Below, in pieces: positions 7,421-9,595 of a stretch of DNA of 9,595 nt. The DNA comes from Deltaproteobacteria bacterium (GTDB taxonomy: Bacteria; Myxococcota; Myxococcia; Myxococcales; 40CM-4-68-19). Each line of letters starts with the position of its first letter. The stretch's first letter is position 1. The stretch covers positions 1-9,595 of the forward strand of contig VBKQ01000114.1 of NCBI GenBank assembly GCA_005879505.1, read 5' to 3'. A model generated the notes under the pieces. The model was not told the origin of the DNA, searched no databases, and worked only from the letters and a program-made list of their open reading frames with translations. The translations under genes were made by a program, and so were the position numbers.

Positions 7421-7579
7421 ATGTCGATCTCTGGCATGATCACGACGAAAGACGTCATCCGCCAGGGCGGCATCATCGTGCGGGAGTTCGGAGCAGCGGT
7501 CTACGTCCGGTGCTGCGTGGCCATCCTCCTGCGGAAGCGGACGACATTCCTTCGCTGCGTGTTCTGCAGGGGAGGCTGA
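7421..7579 (+). CDS. 52-residue hypothetical protein, Cys- and Arg-rich
   Basis: A small ORF beginning MSISGMITTKDVIRQGG and ending FLRCVFCRGG. Three points support it: AGGAG sits 7 nt before the ATG; 45 of 52 sense codons end in G or C, like the clear genes here and unlike the surrounding spacer; and a stem-loop starts directly after the TGA. The middle and C-terminal parts are rich in Val, Ile and Leu with six Arg or Lys clustered after residue 29, and there are four Cys (a CC pair and a C-x2-C pair). This could be a membrane-associated or metal-binding microprotein; I do not recognise a family. Its 3' end faces the terminator of the predicted small RNA 22 nt away. Regulation by the sigma-54-like site and inverted repeat upstream is inferred. 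Confidence 0.6.
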   Translation: MSISGMITTKDVIRQGGIIVREFGAAVYVRCCVAILLRKRTTFLRCVFCRGG

Positions 7580-7594
7580 GCCGCCTTCGGCGGC
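7580..7594 (+). other. GC stem-loop directly after the 52-codon ORF
   Basis: GCCGCC, loop TTC, GGCGGC forms a perfect 6-bp hairpin right after the stop codon. It has no T-run on the plus strand, so it is not a standard intrinsic terminator. It may protect the mRNA 3' end or assist termination together with the larger hairpin at 7608-7635. Confidence 0.5.
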
Positions 7595-7600
7595 CGGGCG

Positions 7601-7635
7601 AAAAAAAGGCTGGCCTCAGCTTCGCTGGGCCAGCC
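7601..7635 (-). terminator. strong intrinsic terminator, minus strand
   Basis: On the minus strand GGCTGGCC (7635-7628) pairs with GGCCAGCC (7615-7608) in a perfect 8-bp stem. The loop holds a further AGC/GCT stem closed by GAA. It is followed immediately by seven T (7607-7601). This is a textbook rho-independent terminator. No protein-coding gene on the minus strand lies upstream of it, since tilS there runs on the plus strand. It therefore implies a short non-coding minus-strand transcript. Confidence 0.88.
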
Positions 7636-7757
7636 CATGAGCCTGGAGGGGGAGGGGGGGACCCCCAGGCCCACTTGCAATCCTTTTCGCGGCTCGCCGC
7701 CGCCTCACCGTTCAGAACCTGCTGTCCGCGCTGGATGTTCCCGCCGCCGACCCGATG
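7601..7757 (-). ncRNA. candidate small RNA, about 157 nt, with C-rich loop
   Basis: A complete transcription unit without a credible ORF: a near-consensus sigma-70 promoter (7764-7792), a predicted start near 7757 and a strong intrinsic terminator ending at 7601. The RNA should fold into several stem-loops: a small GC hairpin (GCGGC, loop, GCCGC), a 9-bp stem at about 7642-7671 (GCCTGGGGG with CCTCCAGGC, one G-U), and the terminator. The 9-bp stem exposes a loop of about 12 nt made almost only of C and U. Such loops resemble the UCCC or CCUCC seeds of known trans-acting sRNAs (RsaE, Rhodobacter 'cuckoo' RNAs), which pair with ribosome-binding sites. I see none of the marks of SRP RNA, tmRNA, RNase P or 6S RNA. 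Pxr of Myxococcus cannot be excluded, as I cannot compare sequences. Confidence 0.62.
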
Positions 7758-7763
7758 CCCCCT

Positions 7764-7792
7764 TTTATACGTTTGGAAAATTGGGTTCTCAA
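7764..7792 (-). promoter_or_regulatory. near-consensus sigma-70 promoter of the small RNA
   Basis: On the minus strand TTGAGA (7792-7787) and TATAAA (7769-7764) each match 5 of 6 consensus bases and are separated by exactly 17 bp. The element sits in an A/T-rich island within otherwise very GC-rich DNA. It is the best housekeeping promoter in the window. A weak plus-strand match in the same island (TTGGAA 7773-7778, 17 bp, TCTACA 7796-7801) could serve tilS, making this a divergent promoter region. Confidence 0.7.
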
Positions 7793-7852
7793 CAGTCTAC
7801 ACGCAAGTGCGTAGGCCGCTACGGCGCCGTGCGGCGCTACACTGTAGGGGGC

Positions 7853-9172
7853 GTGGGAAATCTGACGGACAGCGTCGAACGGGCGGTCGCCAGCGGCCTG
7901 CCCCCCGGCACCCTCGTCCTGGTCGCCTGCTCGGGCGGTGCCGACTCCGTCGCGCTCGGGGCGTCCGCCGTCAAGGTGGACCTCCGGTGCGCGATCGGAC
8001 ATGTGGACCATGGTCTGCGCGCCGGGTCCGCAGCCGACGCGGATCGCGTCCGGGAACTCGCCCGCCGCCTGGGCGTAGAATTCCATTTGAAGAGAATCGA
8101 GCAGTTGAACGTCAGCGGGCCCGGGCTAGAGGCTGCTGCCCGGATCGCGCGGTACGAGGCGCTCGCAGAGCTCGCGCGCGCTGCTGGCGCCACCTTCGTC
8201 GCCACTGCACACACGCGCAGGGACCAAGCGGAAACCCTTCTTCTACGGCTCTTCCGCGGGGCTGGACCAGGGGCGCTGGCTGGCGTCCGGCGCCGGCGTG
8301 TCCTTGCTCGCGGAATCGAGCTGGTGCGGCCGCTCCTCGATGTCTCCCGGGCTGCGACCGAGGCGTACTGCCGCGCGAACGGCTTCGGCTGGGTTGATGA
8401 TCCGCACAATGTCGATCCCGCCCGCGCCCGCGCCAGGCTGCGCGCGCTCTGGCCGGCGCTCCTGGAATTCAACCCCCGCCTCGAGGAGGCGCTTTCGGGT
8501 GCGGCCGCCCTCTTCGCCGAGGAGAACGAGCTGCTCGATGCGCTCGCGGGGCGCGCCGGGCGTCTCCACCCGGTGCTGCAGCGGCGCGCCCTGCTCGCAG
8601 CTGCGAACGAGCAAGGCATCCGCCCCGAGCGAGGGCACCTGGACGCCATCCTCCGGCTGCTCGAGCGCGGGGAGGGCGCCGCAGATCTGCCCGGGGGTCG
8701 CGCGGTCGTGAAATTCGAGGGCCGGCGGGGGCCGCATCCGCAGGCGGGCGAGCTGGCGATCCCTGCGCCCGGCCGTTACTCGTGGGCCTCGCGGGTGCTC
8801 GAGGTGGAGGCAAGCGGCAGCGAGGGTGTGGCGGTAGACGTCTCGAAAGCGCCATTTCCATGGACGCTGCGCGGCCGCCTGCCAGGCGATCGCTTCCGCC
8901 CCGCCGCAGGCCGAACGAAAAAGGTCGCCGATCTCTGGATCGACGCGGGCATTCCCAGGGAGCAGCGCGGGCGCCTCGCGCTCCTGGCCGACGCACATGG
9001 ACGGATCTTCTGGGTCGAGGGGTTGCGCCCTGGACCGGCGTGCGGAAACGGTGGCGTCTCCTTTCGCCTCTGCCCGGAAATGAAGCCTCCGGACGGACCG
9101 TTACCGTCCAAGCGGCGGCACGAATCCCGTTCTGCTACGATGGATCCCAGGCCTGACGAGGAGCCAAGGTGA
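7853..9172 (+). CDS. tilS: tRNA(Ile)-lysidine synthetase TilS
   Basis: Converts the wobble cytidine (C34) of the AUA-decoding tRNA-Ile to lysidine with ATP and lysine, switching the tRNA from Met/AUG to Ile/AUA. The 439 residues carry the N-type ATP pyrophosphatase P-loop SGGADS (27-32), VDHGLR, AARIARYEAL, HTRRDQAETLLLRLFRG (from His120), RPLLDVSR, and a WVDDPHNVDPARARARLRAL segment. A TilS C-terminal domain runs from about 338 to 410 (RLPGDRFRP, then KKVADLWIDAGIPREQR). The second motif reads RRDQAET where many TilS have DDQAET. GTG 7853 gives a normal 26-residue lead to the P-loop, but its Shine-Dalgarno (AGGGGG) is only 1 nt away. An in-frame TTG at 7781 and a CTG at 7862 are alternatives. 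The stop overlaps the ftsH start, a pairing common in bacteria. The tail after the TilS domain is Pro/Arg-rich and not conserved. Confidence 0.92.
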   Translation: MGNLTDSVERAVASGLPPGTLVLVACSGGADSVALGASAVKVDLRCAIGHVDHGLRAGSAADADRVRELARRLGVEFHLKRIEQLNVSGPGLEAAARIARYEALAELARAAGATFVATAHTRRDQAETLLLRLFRGAGPGALAGVRRRRVLARGIELVRPLLDVSRAATEAYCRANGFGWVDDPHNVDPARARARLRALWPALLEFNPRLEEALSGAAALFAEENELLDALAGRAGRLHPVLQRRALLAAANEQGIRPERGHLDAILRLLERGEGAADLPGGRAVVKFEGRRGPHPQAGELAIPAPGRYSWASRVLEVEASGSEGVAVDVSKAPFPWTLRGRLPGDRFRPAAGRTKKVADLWIDAGIPREQRGRLALLADAHGRIFWVEGLRPGPACGNGGVSFRLCPEMKPPDGPLPSKRRHESRSATMDPRPDEEPR

Positions 9173-9595
9173 GACAGTCGTACAAGACCTTCTTTCTCTG
9201 GGCAGTCCTGATCCTGCTCTTCTTCTCCTTCTATTCGATCTTCTCCAAGCAGCGCTCCTCGGAACCGAAGGAGATCGACGCGAGCGAGTTCTATGCGGCG
9301 GTCGAGCGAGGCGACGTCTCCACGACCACCGTGAAGGGGAACGTGCTGCAGGGTCAGCTGAAGAATCGCCAGGAATTCCGGACCGTCTCGCCGCTCGACA
9401 GCCAGCTCCTCGAGAAGATGCGCCAGAAGGGCGTGGCCCTGAAGTTCGAGAAGGAGGACTCGCAGTCGCTCTGGGCCCAGTTCCTCGTCTCCTGGATGCC
9501 GCTCGGCGTCCTCTGCATCCTCTTCGTCTTCCTCATGCGCCAGCTGCAGGCGGGAGGGGGCAAGGCGATGAGCTTCGGCAAGAGCAAGGCGAAGC
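9169..9595 (+). CDS. ftsH: ATP-dependent zinc metalloprotease FtsH, 5' part
   Basis: The first 142 codons of FtsH, the inner-membrane AAA+ protease that removes misfolded membrane proteins and short-lived regulators; the gene continues past the window. GTG 9169 is the start: AGGAG lies 5 nt upstream, and GTGA overlaps the tilS stop by 4 nt. The product begins MRQSYKTFFLWAVLILLFFS, with membrane segment 1 at about 7-25. A small periplasmic domain (about 26-104) follows with the usual EIDASEFYAAVERGDV and VKGN pattern. Membrane segment 2 is at about 105-125 (WMPLGVLCILFVFLMRQ). The highly conserved GGGKAMSFGKSKAK just ahead of the AAA+ domain comes next. Walker motifs and the HExxH zinc site would lie beyond position 9595. 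The start pattern indicates translation coupled to tilS. Confidence 0.95.
   Translation, partial: MRQSYKTFFLWAVLILLFFSFYSIFSKQRSSEPKEIDASEFYAAVERGDVSTTTVKGNVLQGQLKNRQEFRTVSPLDSQLLEKMRQKGVALKFEKEDSQSLWAQFLVSWMPLGVLCILFVFLMRQLQAGGGKAMSFGKSKAK

Noticed and set aside
7601..7757. Candidate sRNA as SRP, 6S, tmRNA or RNase P RNA
   Set aside because: No SRP tetraloop region, tmRNA tRNA-like ends or RNase P core motifs are seen, and the long closing stem with central bubble of 6S RNA is not evident.
7637..7852. N-terminal extension of TilS to position 7637
   Set aside because: The extra 72 residues are not TilS-like and the stretch carries the sRNA promoter and C-rich hairpin; a start at 7853 gives the normal length before the P-loop.
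7510..8397. A 295-codon plus-strand frame overlapping the small ORF, sRNA region and tilS
   Set aside because: It is Arg/Pro-rich, out of frame with TilS, and crosses two hairpins; a shadow frame.
9091..9109. Inverted repeat GGACGG/CCGTCC near the end of tilS
   Set aside because: It is a 6-bp stem inside coding sequence without a T-run; such repeats are expected by chance at this GC content.
1..9595. CRISPR arrays, tRNA or rRNA genes, insertion sequences
   Set aside because: No regularly spaced repeats, cloverleaf sequences or transposase genes with terminal repeats were seen on either strand.

Overview
The window is high-GC DNA with strongly GC-biased third codon positions. It looks like a chromosomal piece of a myxobacterium (Myxococcota; Cystobacterineae or an Anaeromyxobacter relative is the best guess). 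The clues are a membrane Ser/Thr kinase with a PEGA domain, a TonB-dependent receptor carrying an N-terminal TPR segment, a tandem pair of small ribbon-helix-helix-like proteins of a type I know from myxobacteria, and a possible sigma-54 promoter. The assignment rests on gene content only.

Layout. (1) Positions 2-6708 (+) form a tight three-gene operon: the 3' end of a Ser/Thr protein kinase with one membrane segment and a PEGA domain, a TPR-TonB-dependent outer-membrane receptor, and a 1036-residue lipoprotein built from three copies of a two-part beta-rich module. The lipoprotein appears to start at a CTG codon overlapping the receptor stop. Together they could form an envelope module: a surface lipoprotein and receptor for an unknown ligand, with a kinase facing the periplasm. 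(2) Positions 6723-7270 (-) hold two tandem paralogous RHH-like genes joined as TAGATG, with their own promoter and a likely intrinsic terminator facing the end of the operon. (3) Positions 7271-7852 contain short, easily overlooked elements: a 52-codon plus-strand ORF with a good Shine-Dalgarno, a sigma-54-like promoter and a perfect 8-bp inverted repeat upstream. Convergent with it is a minus-strand unit with a near-consensus sigma-70 promoter, about 157 nt of apparently non-coding sequence, and a very strong intrinsic terminator. I read this unit as an undescribed small RNA with a C-rich, anti-Shine-Dalgarno-like hairpin loop. (4) Positions 7853-9595 (+) are housekeeping: tilS (tRNA-Ile lysidine synthetase) overlapping by 4 nt the start of ftsH, which runs off the window.

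The most interesting parts are the candidate sRNA with the facing small ORF, and the kinase/TPR-receptor/triple-module lipoprotein operon.
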